Shown here piece by piece: positions 25,124-33,667 of a stretch of 62,843 nucleotides of DNA. Both the position numbers and the translations under genes were made by a program. The DNA comes from Acanthamoeba sp. SK_2022b (taxonomy: Eukaryota > Discosea > Longamoebia > Acanthamoebidae): the NCBI GenBank assembly GCA_027943245.1, contig JANDJZ010001126.1, positions 1 through 62,843 on the forward strand, in the 5' to 3' direction. Each line of letters starts with the position of its first letter. Within the stretch, counting starts at the first letter, position 1. The notes below the pieces were generated by a model. It saw only the letters and a program-made list of their open reading frames with translations, was not told the origin of the DNA and ran no database searches.

Positions 25124-25791
25124 AGCTGGACGTCGCCGATGAGCGGCGACGTGGCCGAGCGCCGCACGGGCGCCGGCCGGCGCTCGAGCGCACCGAGCTC
25201 GGGAGCCGGCCGTGCGGGCCGGCGTCCGCCCAGCAGCCGTACCACCAGCGGCGGCAGGACGAGCGACGCGACGGCGACGGCCGACAGCCAGGCCGCCCGG
25301 CCGGCGGCGTCCGACACCGCGGACCCCGCGGCGCCCGCGACGCTGCCCCCGCCCACGTACAGGCCGGCCCAGAGCGCCGAGCCGGTGAGCGACGCGGCGA
25401 GGAAGCGCGGGTAGGGCAGCCCGGACGCACCCGCCGCCGCCGGAGTGAGCGTCCGCACCACGGGCACGAGCCGGGTGAGCACGACCGCCGCGGCCCCGTG
25501 GCGGCGCATCGCCGCGGTGGCCCGGTCCAGGTGGTGGACCCCGACCCGCTGGACCGCCGTCGTCCGCCGCAGCCGGTCCCCGTGCCGGCGGCCGAGGACG
25601 TAGCCGACGTGGTCGCCGAGCGAGGCGCCGACGGCGACCACGGCCCCGAGCAGCGCGGCCGCCCAGCCGCCGTCGGTCGTCGCGGCGAGCACGACGACGA
25701 ACGTCTCGCCCGGCACGACGGCGCCGAGGCCGAGCCCGGACTCGGCGAACGCCGCCCCGAGGGCCAGCGCGTACACGGTGAGCTGGTGCAT
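25120..25791 (-). CDS. DedA/SNARE-associated family membrane protein
   Basis: A 223-residue polytopic membrane protein. AESGLGLGAVVPGETFVVVLAA is the re-entrant motif of the DedA family, followed by GDHVGYVLGRRHGDRL and TRLVPVVRTLTPAAAGASGLPY with the conserved Arg residues. DedA proteins take part in membrane lipid flipping and envelope homeostasis. ATG 25791 begins the first helix. The Arg-rich tail after the last helix is cytoplasmic. The gene is divergent from tspO and convergent with the hotdog gene. Confidence 0.88.
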   Translation of the reverse strand: MHQLTVYALALGAAFAESGLGLGAVVPGETFVVVLAATTDGGWAAALLGAVVAVGASLGDHVGYVLGRRHGDRLRRTTAVQRVGVHHLDRATAAMRRHGAAAVVLTRLVPVVRTLTPAAAGASGLPYPRFLAASLTGSALWAGLYVGGGSVAGAAGSAVSDAAGRAAWLSAVAVASLVLPPLVVRLLGGRRPARPAPELGALERRPAPVRRSATSPLIGDVQL

Positions 25792-25895
25792 CACGCTCCC
25801 CAGCGTGCGCGGCCGACGTGGCCTCGGTGCCAACGCCGTCCGTCGCGTCGGTGAACGGACGTGCAGCCCCTCCGGGACCGTGCTGGGGTGGACGG

Positions 25896-26387
25896 GTGAC
25901 CACCGCCCCCGTCGCCGACCGCACCGACACCCGCGCCGTCCGGCCCTGGCTCGTGCTGGCCGGCCTGCTCGTCGCGACCGCAGTCGTCGCGGCGCTGGGC
26001 TCGTGGGCCAACGCCGGCGAGACGAGCGGCTGGTACGAGGACGCCGAGAAGCCGCCGTGGAACCCGCCGAGCTGGGTCTTCGGCCCCGTCTGGACCGTGC
26101 TCTACGCCACGATGGCCGTCGCCGCCTGGCTGGTCTGGCGCCACCGCGGCCCCCTGGCCCTGTGGTGGGCCCAGCTCGCCGTGAACCTGGCCTGGACGCC
26201 GGTCTTCTTCGCGCTGCAGTGGCTCTGGCCCGGCCTGGTCGTCGTGGTCGCGCTCGACGTGCTGGTGGCCCTGTGCGTGTGGCGCTTCCGCCGCTGGTCG
26301 GTGGCCGCGTCGTGGCTCATGGTCCCCTACCTGGCCTGGACGCTGTACGCCACGACGCTGAACGCGGCGATCGCCGTGCTGAGCTGA
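25896..26387 (+). CDS. tspO: TspO/MBR family protein
   Basis: A 163-residue five-helix membrane protein of the TspO (peripheral benzodiazepine receptor) family. The Trp- and Pro-rich motif KPPWNPPSWVFGPVWTVLY between helices one and two is diagnostic, as are LAVNLAWTPVFFALQ and VPYLAWTLYATTLNAAI. TspO binds porphyrins and is linked to stress and tetrapyrrole handling. GTG 25896 places a 20-residue cytoplasmic tail before helix one. No haem gene is adjacent. Confidence 0.92.
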   Translation: MTTAPVADRTDTRAVRPWLVLAGLLVATAVVAALGSWANAGETSGWYEDAEKPPWNPPSWVFGPVWTVLYATMAVAAWLVWRHRGPLALWWAQLAVNLAWTPVFFALQWLWPGLVVVVALDVLVALCVWRFRRWSVAASWLMVPYLAWTLYATTLNAAIAVLS

Positions 26388-26392
26388 CACGC

Positions 26393-26426
26393 CGACGGGG
26401 ACGGACCGGGTGGTCCGCCCCCGTCG
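26393..26426. terminator. Terminator between tspO and the protease gene
   Basis: CGACGGGG-A-CGGACC pairs with GGTCCG-C-CCCCGTCG across a 4-nt loop, with a single mismatch in 15 positions. It lies between convergent stops and can serve both. Confidence 0.8.
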
Positions 26427-26444
26427 CCGGGCGTCAGGCGCGAG

Positions 26445-27443
26445 TCACCCCTGCGCCTCCTGGTACACCGCCTGCACCACGCTGCCCAGGTACGGGCCGA
26501 ACATCTTGTTCGCGTCCGGGCCGAGGTTGTACCTGAAGGAGTTGACCGACGTGAGCGTGCCCAGCCCGGTCGACTCGTCGTAGCCCGAGAGCCAGGGCCC
26601 ACCGGACGACCCGCCGGTCATGTTGCACACGAGCCCCTGGTCCTGGCTGCCGCCGAAGATGTCCTGGGTGACCGTGCCGTGGCACCAGGCCAGGTCCTCG
26701 CCGCCGTAGGGCGCGGCCGCCGGGTAGCCGAAGGCGTACGTGTACGCGCCGCGCGGCTGGTTGAAGCCGACGCCCTGGGCGCCCACCGCGTCGGCGAGCG
26801 TCCGGCCACCCGACGGCGCGACGACGGCGTAGCCGACGTCGTAGTCGAGGTCGCCCTGGCTGGCCCACTGGGTCGTGGTCAGCAGCTCGGTCGCGGTGAA
26901 CCGGCCGTACGGCGCCGCCCCGTCGGCGTAGGCCGGGACGAAGGTGAAGTGGGTGGCGAAGTCGCCCGGCCCCTCGTTGAGGCAGTGCCCGGCGGTCTGG
27001 ACGAGGCTGCGGTTGGCCGCGGTGGTCGAGCTGCCCGAGCACACGTAGTCGCTGCCGCCGAGGGTGAAGAACACCTTGCCCGTCGTGCGGACGATCGCCC
27101 CCGACCCGGAGTACAGCCCGCCGCCGAAGTCGGCCTGCGTCCTGCGCCGCGGGGCCGCCTGGCGCCCGCCGACGACGGTCGGCTCGCCCTTCTCGAGGGC
27201 GGCACTGCGCGGAGCGGCGGCCTGCCGGCGGACCGCGTCGCGCACGAGCACGTCGGCGTCCTGGGCCCGGCGCATGCGCTGCGGCGTCCAGTAGTCGGCA
27301 GCGCGCTCCTGGGCGGCCTTGCTGACGGCCGTGCGCTCGACGTGGTCCGGCGGCGCGGCCCCGGCGACGGGCGCCTGGACGACCAGGCCGGCGGCGAGCA
27401 CCGCCCCCAGTCCGGTCACCGAGGCGATAGTGCGACGGATCAT
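26445..27443 (-). CDS. Secreted trypsin-like serine protease
   Basis: A 332-residue exported protease. A signal peptide (residues 1-29, ending VAGAA) precedes a roughly 70-residue propeptide-like region. The chymotrypsin fold holds the catalytic triad: His in TAGHC (about 151), Asp in DYDVGYAVV, and Ser in GSSGGPW (about 280). VCSGSS and QTAGHC likely form the first disulfide, and WCHGTV and LVCNMTGG the second. The start has AGGGGG upstream. It is probably cleaved after export. The upstream region carries paired repeats that may bind a regulator. Confidence 0.92.
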   Translation of the reverse strand: MIRRTIASVTGLGAVLAAGLVVQAPVAGAAPPDHVERTAVSKAAQERAADYWTPQRMRRAQDADVLVRDAVRRQAAAPRSAALEKGEPTVVGGRQAAPRRRTQADFGGGLYSGSGAIVRTTGKVFFTLGGSDYVCSGSSTTAANRSLVQTAGHCLNEGPGDFATHFTFVPAYADGAAPYGRFTATELLTTTQWASQGDLDYDVGYAVVAPSGGRTLADAVGAQGVGFNQPRGAYTYAFGYPAAAPYGGEDLAWCHGTVTQDIFGGSQDQGLVCNMTGGSSGGPWLSGYDESTGLGTLTSVNSFRYNLGPDANKMFGPYLGSVVQAVYQEAQG

Positions 27444-27492
27444 GTGTTCCCCCTAGCTCCGAGACGAGTACCTCGACGCTAGGCCCGGGCCG

Positions 27493-27539
27493 CCGCCGAA
27501 CGGCAGTCTTGACTTCGGCGGCGCGAGTAGTTACTTCGG
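27493..27539 (-). promoter_or_regulatory. Repeats upstream of the protease gene
   Basis: ACTTCGG occurs at 27512-27518 and 27533-27539, 21 bp apart (two helical turns). CCGCCGAA and TTCGGCGG (27493-27500 and 27514-27521) form an 8-bp inverted repeat. The direct repeat looks like a regulator site for the protease. The hairpin could also end pdxH transcription. Confidence 0.4.
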
Positions 27540-27563
27540 ACTAGTACGCATGACCCGGACGAG

Positions 27564-28208
27564 TCAGGGTGCGAGCCGGACGCGTTCCCACGCCCCACCC
27601 TCGTCGCGGCGGAAGACGAGCCGGTCGTGGAGCCGGCTCTCGCGGCCCTGCCAGAACTCGACGCGCTCCAGCGCGATCCGGTAGCCGCCCCAGTCGGCCG
27701 GGCGCGGCACCTCGCCGTCGGCGTACGCCTTCTCGGCCTCGGCCACGAGACGCTCGAGCTCCTCGCGGCCGGCCAGGACGCGCGACTGCGGCGACGCCAC
27801 CGCCCCGAGCCGGGCCCCGGGCGGGCGCGAGGCGAAGTAGGCGTCGGACTGCTCGGCGTCCACCCGCTCGACCCGCCCCTCGATGCGCACCTGGCGCTGC
27901 AGCGGGTGCCACAGCATGACCGCCGCGGCCCGCGGGTTCGCGGCCAGCTCGCCGCCCTTGCGCGAGGTGTAGCGGGTGTAGAAGACGGCCCCGCGCTCGT
28001 CGAAGTCCTTGAGCAGCACGATGCGGGCCGACGGGACGCCGTCGGGCGTCGCGGTGGCGACCGTCATGGCGTTCGGCTCGGGCACGCCCGCGGTGATCGC
28101 GTCGTCGAGCCAGAGCTCGAACAGCGCCACGGGGTCGTCGCCGGCGGCGTGCTCGTCCAGCCCCTCGCGGGCGTACTCCGTGCGCATCTGCGCGAGCCTG
28201 AGGTCCAC
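27564..28208 (-). CDS. pdxH: Pyridoxamine 5'-phosphate oxidase
   Basis: A 214-residue FMN enzyme that oxidises pyridoxamine or pyridoxine phosphate to pyridoxal phosphate. Landmarks are NAMTVATATPDGVPSARIVLLKDFDERG, FYTRYTSRKGGELAANPRAA, WHPLQRQVRIEGRVE, and the C-terminal WGGYRIALERVEFWQGRESRLHDR with its final Arg pair. GTG 28208 was chosen because TACGGT (28220-28215) ends 6 nt before it; a much longer in-frame extension would run through the start of the divergent citrate synthase gene. It supplies cofactor for the several PLP enzymes around it (serC, argD, class III aminotransferase). Confidence 0.93.
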   Translation of the reverse strand: MDLRLAQMRTEYAREGLDEHAAGDDPVALFELWLDDAITAGVPEPNAMTVATATPDGVPSARIVLLKDFDERGAVFYTRYTSRKGGELAANPRAAAVMLWHPLQRQVRIEGRVERVDAEQSDAYFASRPPGARLGAVASPQSRVLAGREELERLVAEAEKAYADGEVPRPADWGGYRIALERVEFWQGRESRLHDRLVFRRDEGGAWERVRLAP

Positions 28209-28214
28209 GGGGAC

Positions 28215-28239
28215 ACCGTACGGCCGGTCAGGGCATGAT
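28215..28239. promoter_or_regulatory. Divergent leaderless promoters of pdxH and citrate synthase 2
   Basis: On the minus strand TACGGT (28220-28215) precedes the pdxH GTG by 6 nt. On the plus strand CATGAT (28234-28239) precedes ATG 28246 by 6 nt. The two starts are only 37 bp apart, so the promoters share upstream DNA. Confidence 0.45.
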
Positions 28240-28245
28240 GTGCCC

Positions 28246-29352
28246 ATGACTGAAGTCCACCACGGCCTGGAAGGCGTGATCGCGTTCGAGAGCGAGATCG
28301 CCGAGCCCGACAAGGAAGGGTCGGCGCTCCGCTACCGCGGCGTCGACATCGACGACCTCGTCGGCCGCGTGCCGTTCGAGAAGATCTGGGGCCTGCTGGT
28401 CGACGGCGCCTACGAGCCGGGCCTGCCGCCCGCCGAGCCGTTCCCCATCCCCGTGCACTCCGGCGACATCCGCGCCGACGTGCAGAGCGCCATCGCCCTG
28501 ACCGCGCCCGCGTGGGGCATGAAGCAGCTGTACGACATCTCCGACGAGCAGGCCCGCGACGACCTCGCCCGCACCGCCGTCATGGTGCTGTCGTACGTGG
28601 CCCAGGCCGCGCGCGGCGTCGGCCAGCCGTTCGTGCCGCAGAGCGAGATCGACAAGTGCTCGACGATCACCGAGCGCTTCCTGACTCGCTGGCGCGGCGA
28701 GGTGAACCCCGACCACGTCAAGGCCATCGACGCCTACTGGGTCTCGGCCGCCGAGCACGGCATGAACGCCTCGACGTTCACCGCCCGCGTCATCGCCTCC
28801 ACCGGCGCGGACGCCGCAGCTGCCCTGTCCGGCGCCGTGGGCGCCATGTCGGGCCCGCTGCACGGCGGTGCCCCGGCCCGCGTGCTGACGATGATCGAGG
28901 AGGTCGAGCGGCTCGGCGACGCCCGCCAGTACGTCAAGCAGCTGCTCGACGCCGGCGAGCGGCTCATGGGCTTCGGCCACCGCGTCTACCGCGCCGAGGA
29001 CCCGCGCGCCCGCACCCTGCGCCGCACGGCCAAGGAGCTCAACGCCCCGCGCGCCGAGGTCGCCGAGGCGCTCGAGCAGGCCGCCCTGGCCGAGCTGCGC
29101 GAGCGTCGTCCCGACCGCGTGCTGGAGACGAACGTCGAGTTCTGGGCGGCCATCGTCCTGGACTACGCGCAGATCCCGCCGCACATGTTCACCGCGATGT
29201 TCACCTCCGCCCGCACCGCCGGCTGGAGCGCCCACATCCTGGAGCAGAAGCGCACCGGACGCCTCATCCGTCCGTCCGCGGTCTACACCGGACCGTCGGA
29301 GCGCCGCGCGGACGAGGTCGAGGGCTGGAACCCCGACTGGGCGCACGCCTGA
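28246..29352 (+). CDS. citA: Citrate synthase 2 (CitA-like)
   Basis: A 368-residue citrate synthase. GPLHGGAPARV and GFGHRVYRAEDPRA hold the two catalytic His residues. The usual catalytic Asp in NVDFYSG is a Glu here (TNVEFWAAIVLD), as I recall for the second citrate synthase group of mycobacteria. It condenses oxaloacetate and acetyl-CoA to citrate, possibly with lower or altered activity or with another acyl-CoA. ATG 28246 lies 6 nt after CATGAT. The pairing with serC a few genes away resembles the mycobacterial citA-serC region. A strong terminator follows. Confidence 0.88.
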   Translation: MTEVHHGLEGVIAFESEIAEPDKEGSALRYRGVDIDDLVGRVPFEKIWGLLVDGAYEPGLPPAEPFPIPVHSGDIRADVQSAIALTAPAWGMKQLYDISDEQARDDLARTAVMVLSYVAQAARGVGQPFVPQSEIDKCSTITERFLTRWRGEVNPDHVKAIDAYWVSAAEHGMNASTFTARVIASTGADAAAALSGAVGAMSGPLHGGAPARVLTMIEEVERLGDARQYVKQLLDAGERLMGFGHRVYRAEDPRARTLRRTAKELNAPRAEVAEALEQAALAELRERRPDRVLETNVEFWAAIVLDYAQIPPHMFTAMFTSARTAGWSAHILEQKRTGRLIRPSAVYTGPSERRADEVEGWNPDWAHA

Positions 29353-29362
29353 CCCGCTGAAC

Positions 29363-29408
29363 CACGACGAGGCCCCAGTCCCGGGGAAGGGACTGGGGCC
29401 TCGTCGTG
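29363..29408. terminator. Terminator after citrate synthase 2
   Basis: A perfect 20-bp inverted repeat (outer arm CACGACGAGGCCCC) with a 6-nt loop between convergent genes. The outer CACGACGAGG is shared with the terminator at 56769. Confidence 0.92.
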
Positions 29409-29420
29409 CGTGGGGGGCCG

Positions 29421-30443
29421 CTAGGCCTGCTCGACCACCATCACCGTGGCCTGCTCGAGCTGGCGGTCGACGCGCAGCCGCAGCCCGTGGTGCACCTCGG
29501 TCGTCCAGGCCTCGACGATGTTCTTCTCGTCGGCACGGATCGTGTCGTCCAGGACGACGATGCCGCCCGGGCGCATCCGGTCGGCCAGCAGCGGCCACGC
29601 CGGGTAGCGGACCTCGCTGGCCAGGGCGCCGACCGGTCCGTCGACCAGCAGCAGGTCGATGCGCAGGTCGTCGTCCAGCACGGGCAGCGTGTACCAGGGG
29701 CGCTCGGGCCGGTCGCCGACGACGCGGTCGGCGAGCGGCGCGTCCAGCACGGTCGCGCGGTGGGCGAGGCCGGCGGCCTCGAGCCGGTCGCGGGTCTGCT
29801 GGCCGAAGCGGACGTCGGAGTCGAGGGAGACGATGCGCCCCTCGCCGCCGCGGCGCTCCATCGCGGCGGCGAACCACACCGTCGAGCTGCCCGAGCCGCA
29901 CTCGAAGACGGTCGTGCAGGCCGGGGCGGTCACCAGGTCGAGCAGGTCGAGCAGCGCTCCGGGCGCCATGGCCCAGCCGCCCAGCTCGGGCATGCGGAAG
30001 TCCGCCGGGGCGAGACGGTCGTACGCGCGGCCGAGCTCGACCGTGACGCTCGGCAGCTTGTGCAGGTAGGTGCGCTGGCCGTCCAGCCGCGACGTGACGC
30101 CCCGGAAGGCGATGACGTCGGCGCGGTGGACGCGGCGCTGGGTGTCGGCGACCTCGGCGATGCGCGGCGGCACCTGGGCGAGCTCACCGCGCAGCGCGCG
30201 CACCTCGCGCAGCAGGACGTCCTGCGAGCGACGCTGGGCCCGGCGCAGGCCGCGCGTGCGCCGGTCGACGGCCGTCAGCTGCTGCCCCAGCACCCGCAGG
30301 CGCACCGACAGCCAGGCGGCCAGCGCGAGCAGCGCAGCGGTCAGCAGGCCGACGGCCGGACGGTCCGCGGAGAGCAGCAGCGCGACGATCGCGGCGACGC
30401 CCAGGGCGAAGCAGGACAGGAGGAGAACACGGCTCAGGCGCAC
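29421..30443 (-). CDS. Membrane-anchored class I methyltransferase
   Basis: A 340-residue protein. Two membrane helices (about residues 5-24 and 29-48) are followed by a coiled-coil-like basic stretch (about 50-110) and a class I SAM methyltransferase domain. The SAM site is TVFECGSGSSTVWFA near residue 180, with LDSDVRFGQQTRDRL as the acidic second strand and LLLVDGPVG as the catalytic-side motif. The family resembles O-methyltransferases of the FkbM or class-24 kind that act on surface sugars or small molecules. GTG 30443 follows TAGCGT (30455-30450) by 6 nt. The substrate is unknown. Confidence 0.78.
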   Translation of the reverse strand: MRLSRVLLLSCFALGVAAIVALLLSADRPAVGLLTAALLALAAWLSVRLRVLGQQLTAVDRRTRGLRRAQRRSQDVLLREVRALRGELAQVPPRIAEVADTQRRVHRADVIAFRGVTSRLDGQRTYLHKLPSVTVELGRAYDRLAPADFRMPELGGWAMAPGALLDLLDLVTAPACTTVFECGSGSSTVWFAAAMERRGGEGRIVSLDSDVRFGQQTRDRLEAAGLAHRATVLDAPLADRVVGDRPERPWYTLPVLDDDLRIDLLLVDGPVGALASEVRYPAWPLLADRMRPGGIVVLDDTIRADEKNIVEAWTTEVHHGLRLRVDRQLEQATVMVVEQA

Positions 30444-30449
30444 GGGCGA

Positions 30450-30455
30450 ACGCTA
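30450..30455 (-). promoter_or_regulatory. -10 element of the methyltransferase gene (leaderless)
   Basis: TAGCGT on the minus strand ends 6 nt before GTG 30443. It lies in the 55-bp gap behind meaB. Confidence 0.45.
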
Positions 30456-30498
30456 TCGCACCGGGCCCAATCCGCCCGTCGGATCTCAGGGCGGCCGC

Positions 30499-31479
30499 TC
30501 ACGCGTCCCAGGCCTCCAGGATGCGGTCGGCGGCCGTCGCCGCAGGCATCCGCCCGGCCAGCACCTGCTCGCGCACCTCGTCGCGGACGCGGCGCACGTC
30601 GGGGTCGCTCGTGAGCCGCTGCTCGAGCTCGTCGCGCACCAGCGCCCAGGCGAAGTCGAGCTGCTGCTGGGCCCGCTTCTCGCGCAGTCCGGCCACCCCG
30701 AGGAACTCGCGGTGGCGCACCACGCGCTGCCAGACCGTGTCGATGTCGGTGCCCTCGACCGCCGAGCAGGTCAGCACCGGCGGGACCCAGCCCCGCGCGC
30801 CGGCGTGGACGAGCCGCAGCGCCCCGGCCAGCTCCTTGGCCGCCGCCCTCGCCTCGGTGACGCGCTCGCCGTCGGCCTTGTTCACGGCGATGACGTCGGC
30901 GATCTCCAGGATGCCCTTCTTGATGCCCTGGAGCTGATCGCCGGTGCGGGCGATGGTGAGGAACAGGAAGCTGTCGACCATCCCCGCGACGGTGATCTCG
31001 GACTGGCCCACCCCGACCGTCTCCACGAGCACCGCGTCGTAGCCGGCGGCCTCGAGCACCGTGATGGCCTGGGCCGTGGCCCGGGCGACGCCGCCGAGCG
31101 TGCCGGCCGTCGGGGACGGGCGGATGTACGCCTGCGGGTGCGCCGACAGCTGCGCCATGCGCGTCTTGTCACCCAGCACCGACCCGCCCGTGCGGACGCT
31201 GGAGGGGTCCACGGCGAGCACGCCCACCTTCTGCCCACGACCGACCAGGTGCATGCCGAGCGCCTCGATGAACGTCGACTTGCCCACGCCGGGGACGCCG
31301 GAGATGCCCACGCGCACCGCTCCCCCGGCGTCCGGGGTCAGGGCGGCGAGCAGGTCGCGCGCCTGCGCACGGTGGTCGGCGCGACGGGACTCGACGAGCG
31401 TGATCGCCCGCGACACCGCCGCCCGCCGGCCGGCGCGGACGCCCTCGGCGAGCTCGGCGACGTCGATCGTCCGGGCCAC
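30499..31479 (-). CDS. meaB: Methylmalonyl-CoA mutase chaperone GTPase MeaB
   Basis: A 326-residue G3E-type P-loop GTPase. Walker A is GVPGVGKSTF near residue 59. AVDPSSVRTGGSVLGDKTRM is the switch I and B12-chaperone signature, VLVETVGVGQSE is the G3 region, and VNKADG is the G4 specificity motif. MeaB guards methylmalonyl-CoA mutase by ejecting damaged cobalamin and gating cofactor loading. It starts 4 nt after the mutB stop and is the last gene of mutA-mutB-meaB. GTG is the start. Confidence 0.95.
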   Translation of the reverse strand: MARTIDVAELAEGVRAGRRAAVSRAITLVESRRADHRAQARDLLAALTPDAGGAVRVGISGVPGVGKSTFIEALGMHLVGRGQKVGVLAVDPSSVRTGGSVLGDKTRMAQLSAHPQAYIRPSPTAGTLGGVARATAQAITVLEAAGYDAVLVETVGVGQSEITVAGMVDSFLFLTIARTGDQLQGIKKGILEIADVIAVNKADGERVTEARAAAKELAGALRLVHAGARGWVPPVLTCSAVEGTDIDTVWQRVVRHREFLGVAGLREKRAQQQLDFAWALVRDELEQRLTSDPDVRRVRDEVREQVLAGRMPAATAADRILEAWDA

Positions 31480-31483
31480 GGGC

Positions 31484-33667
31484 TCAGTGCCCGAGCTGCG
31501 CGGAGAGCTTGTCGAGCAGGTCCAGCGCCGAGTCGGCGATGACCGAGCCGGGCGGGAAGACCGCCGCGGCCCCCATCTCGAGCAGCGTCGGGACGTCGTC
31601 GGGCGGGATGACGCCGCCGACGACGATCATGATCTCCGGGCGGCCGAGCTCGGCCAGCGCGTCCTTGAGCGCCGGGACGAGCGTGAGGTGTCCGGCGGCC
31701 AGCGACGAGACGCCCACGATGTCGACGTCGGCGTCCACGGCCTGCTGGGCGACCTCCTCGGGCGTGGAGAACAGCGGACCGACGTCGACGGTGAAGCCCA
31801 TGTCGGCGAAGGCCGACACGATGACCTTCTGCCCGCGGTCGTGGCCGTCCTGGCCCATCTTGGCCACGAGGATGCGCGGCCGGCGGCCCTCGGCCTCCTC
31901 GAAGCGCTCGGTCTTCTCGATGACGGCCTCGACGTTGCCGGCGCCACCGGCCTCGGAGCGGTACACACCCGAGATCGTACGGATGACGGCCTGGTGGCGT
32001 CCGTACACCTTCTCCAGCGCGTCGGAGATCTCGCCGACCGTGGCCTTGGCCCGCGCCGCGTCCACGGCGAGCGCGAGCAGGTTGCCGTCGAGCGAGCCGT
32101 CCCGGGACGCGCCGCGCTCGGCGCTGTGGGTCAGCGCCTCGAGCGTGCGGCGCACCTCGTCGTCGTCGCGCTCGGCGCGCAGCCGCTCGAGCTTGGCCAC
32201 CTGCGAGGCGTAGACCGCCTTGTTGTCGACCTTGAGCACCTCGAGCGGGTCCTCGTCGGCCAGCCGGTAGGTGTTGACGCCGATGACCGCCTGCTGCCCG
32301 GAGTCGATGCGGGCCTGCGTGCGGGCGGCGGCCTCCTCGATGCGCATCTTGGGGATGCCGGCCTCGATGGCCTTGGACATGCCACCGGCCTTCTCGACCT
32401 CCAGGATGTGCGCCCAGGCCCGGTTGGCCAGGTCGTGGGTCAGCCGCTCGACGTAGTACGACCCGCCCCACGGGTCGATGACGTCCGTCGTGCCCGACTC
32501 CTGCTGCAGCAGCAGCTGGGTGTTGCGCGCGATGCGGGCGCTGAAGTCGGTCGGCAGCGCGATCGCCTCGTCGAGCGCGTTCGTGTGCAGCGACTGGGTG
32601 TGGCCCTGCGTCGCGGCCATCGCCTCGATCGCGGTGCGGCCCACGTTGTTGAACACGTCCTGGGCGGTCAGCGACCAGCCGGACGTCTGGCTGTGGGTGC
32701 GCAGGCTCAGGCTCTTGGGGTTCTTCGGGTCGAAGTCGCGCACCAGGCGGGCCCACAGGGCCCGGGCCGCCCGCAGCTTGGCGACCTCCATGAAGAAGTT
32801 CATGCCGATGGCCCAGAAGAAGCTGAGCCGCGGCGCGAACGCGTCGATGTCCAGGCCCACGTCGAGGCCGGCGCGGATGTAGTCGACGCCGTCGGCCAGC
32901 GTGTACGCCAGCTCCAGGTCGTTCGTCGCCCCGGCCTCCTGCATGTGGTAGCCGGAGATCGAGATCGAGTTGAACCGCGGCATCCGCTGGGCCGTGAACG
33001 CGAAGATGTCGGAGATGATCCGCATCGACGGCGCCGGCGGGTAGATGTAGGTGTTGCGGACCATGAACTCCTTGAGGATGTCGTTCTGGATGGTCCCGGC
33101 CAGCTGCTCGGGCTTCACGCCCTGCTCCTCAGCGGCCACGATGTAGAGCGCCAGCACCGGCAGCACCGCGCCGTTCATCGTCATCGAGACGCTCATCTTG
33201 TCCAGCGGGATGCCGTCGAACAGGGTGCGCGTGTCGTAGATCGAGTCGATCGCGACGCCGGCCATGCCCACGTCGCCCACGACGCGCGGGTTGTCCGAGT
33301 CGTAGCCGCGGTGGGTCGCCAGGTCGAAGGCGACCGACAGGCCCTTCTGCCCGGCGGCGAGGTTGCGCCGGTAGAACGCGTTGGACTCCTCGGCGGTGGA
33401 GAAGCCCGCGTACTGGCGGATCGTCCACGGCTGCGTCGTGTACATCGCCGGGTACGGGCCGCGCAGGAAGGGCGTCAGGCCCGGGTAGGTGTCCAGCGCG
33501 TCCAGGCCCTGGACGTCCGCGGCCGTGTAGAGGCCCTTGACGTCGATGCCCTCGGGCGAGGACCACGCCTGGTGCCCCTCGGTCGCGGCGGCGAACGCGG
33601 CGGCGTCCGGACGCGCCGGCTGCTCGGGGTCGAGCGGGAGTCCGGCGAAGCTCTTCGGGATGCTCAT
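31484..33667 (-). CDS. mutB: Methylmalonyl-CoA mutase large subunit
   Basis: The 727-residue catalytic subunit. It has the N-terminal TIM barrel with [20 protein letters not shown], which holds the Tyr and Arg that contact methylmalonyl-CoA, and the C-terminal cobalamin domain with [10 protein letters not shown] (near 600-611), the D-x-H-x-x-G motif whose His ligates cobalt. It interconverts methylmalonyl-CoA and succinyl-CoA with adenosylcobalamin. ATG 33667 overlaps the mutA stop (ATGA), enforcing equal synthesis of the two subunits. It links propionyl-CoA from odd-chain, branched-chain or beta-aminoisobutyrate catabolism to the TCA cycle. Confidence 0.97.
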   Translation of the reverse strand: MSIPKSFAGLPLDPEQPARPDAAAFAAATEGHQAWSSPEGIDVKGLYTAADVQGLDALDTYPGLTPFLRGPYPAMYTTQPWTIRQYAGFSTAEESNAFYRRNLAAGQKGLSVAFDLATHRGYDSDNPRVVGDVGMAGVAIDSIYDTRTLFDGIPLDKMSVSMTMNGAVLPVLALYIVAAEEQGVKPEQLAGTIQNDILKEFMVRNTYIYPPAPSMRIISDIFAFTAQRMPRFNSISISGYHMQEAGATNDLELAYTLADGVDYIRAGLDVGLDIDAFAPRLSFFWAIGMNFFMEVAKLRAARALWARLVRDFDPKNPKSLSLRTHSQTSGWSLTAQDVFNNVGRTAIEAMAATQGHTQSLHTNALDEAIALPTDFSARIARNTQLLLQQESGTTDVIDPWGGSYYVERLTHDLANRAWAHILEVEKAGGMSKAIEAGIPKMRIEEAAARTQARIDSGQQAVIGVNTYRLADEDPLEVLKVDNKAVYASQVAKLERLRAERDDDEVRRTLEALTHSAERGASRDGSLDGNLLALAVDAARAKATVGEISDALEKVYGRHQAVIRTISGVYRSEAGGAGNVEAVIEKTERFEEAEGRRPRILVAKMGQDGHDRGQKVIVSAFADMGFTVDVGPLFSTPEEVAQQAVDADVDIVGVSSLAAGHLTLVPALKDALAELGRPEIMIVVGGVIPPDDVPTLLEMGAAAVFPPGSVIADSALDLLDKLSAQLGH

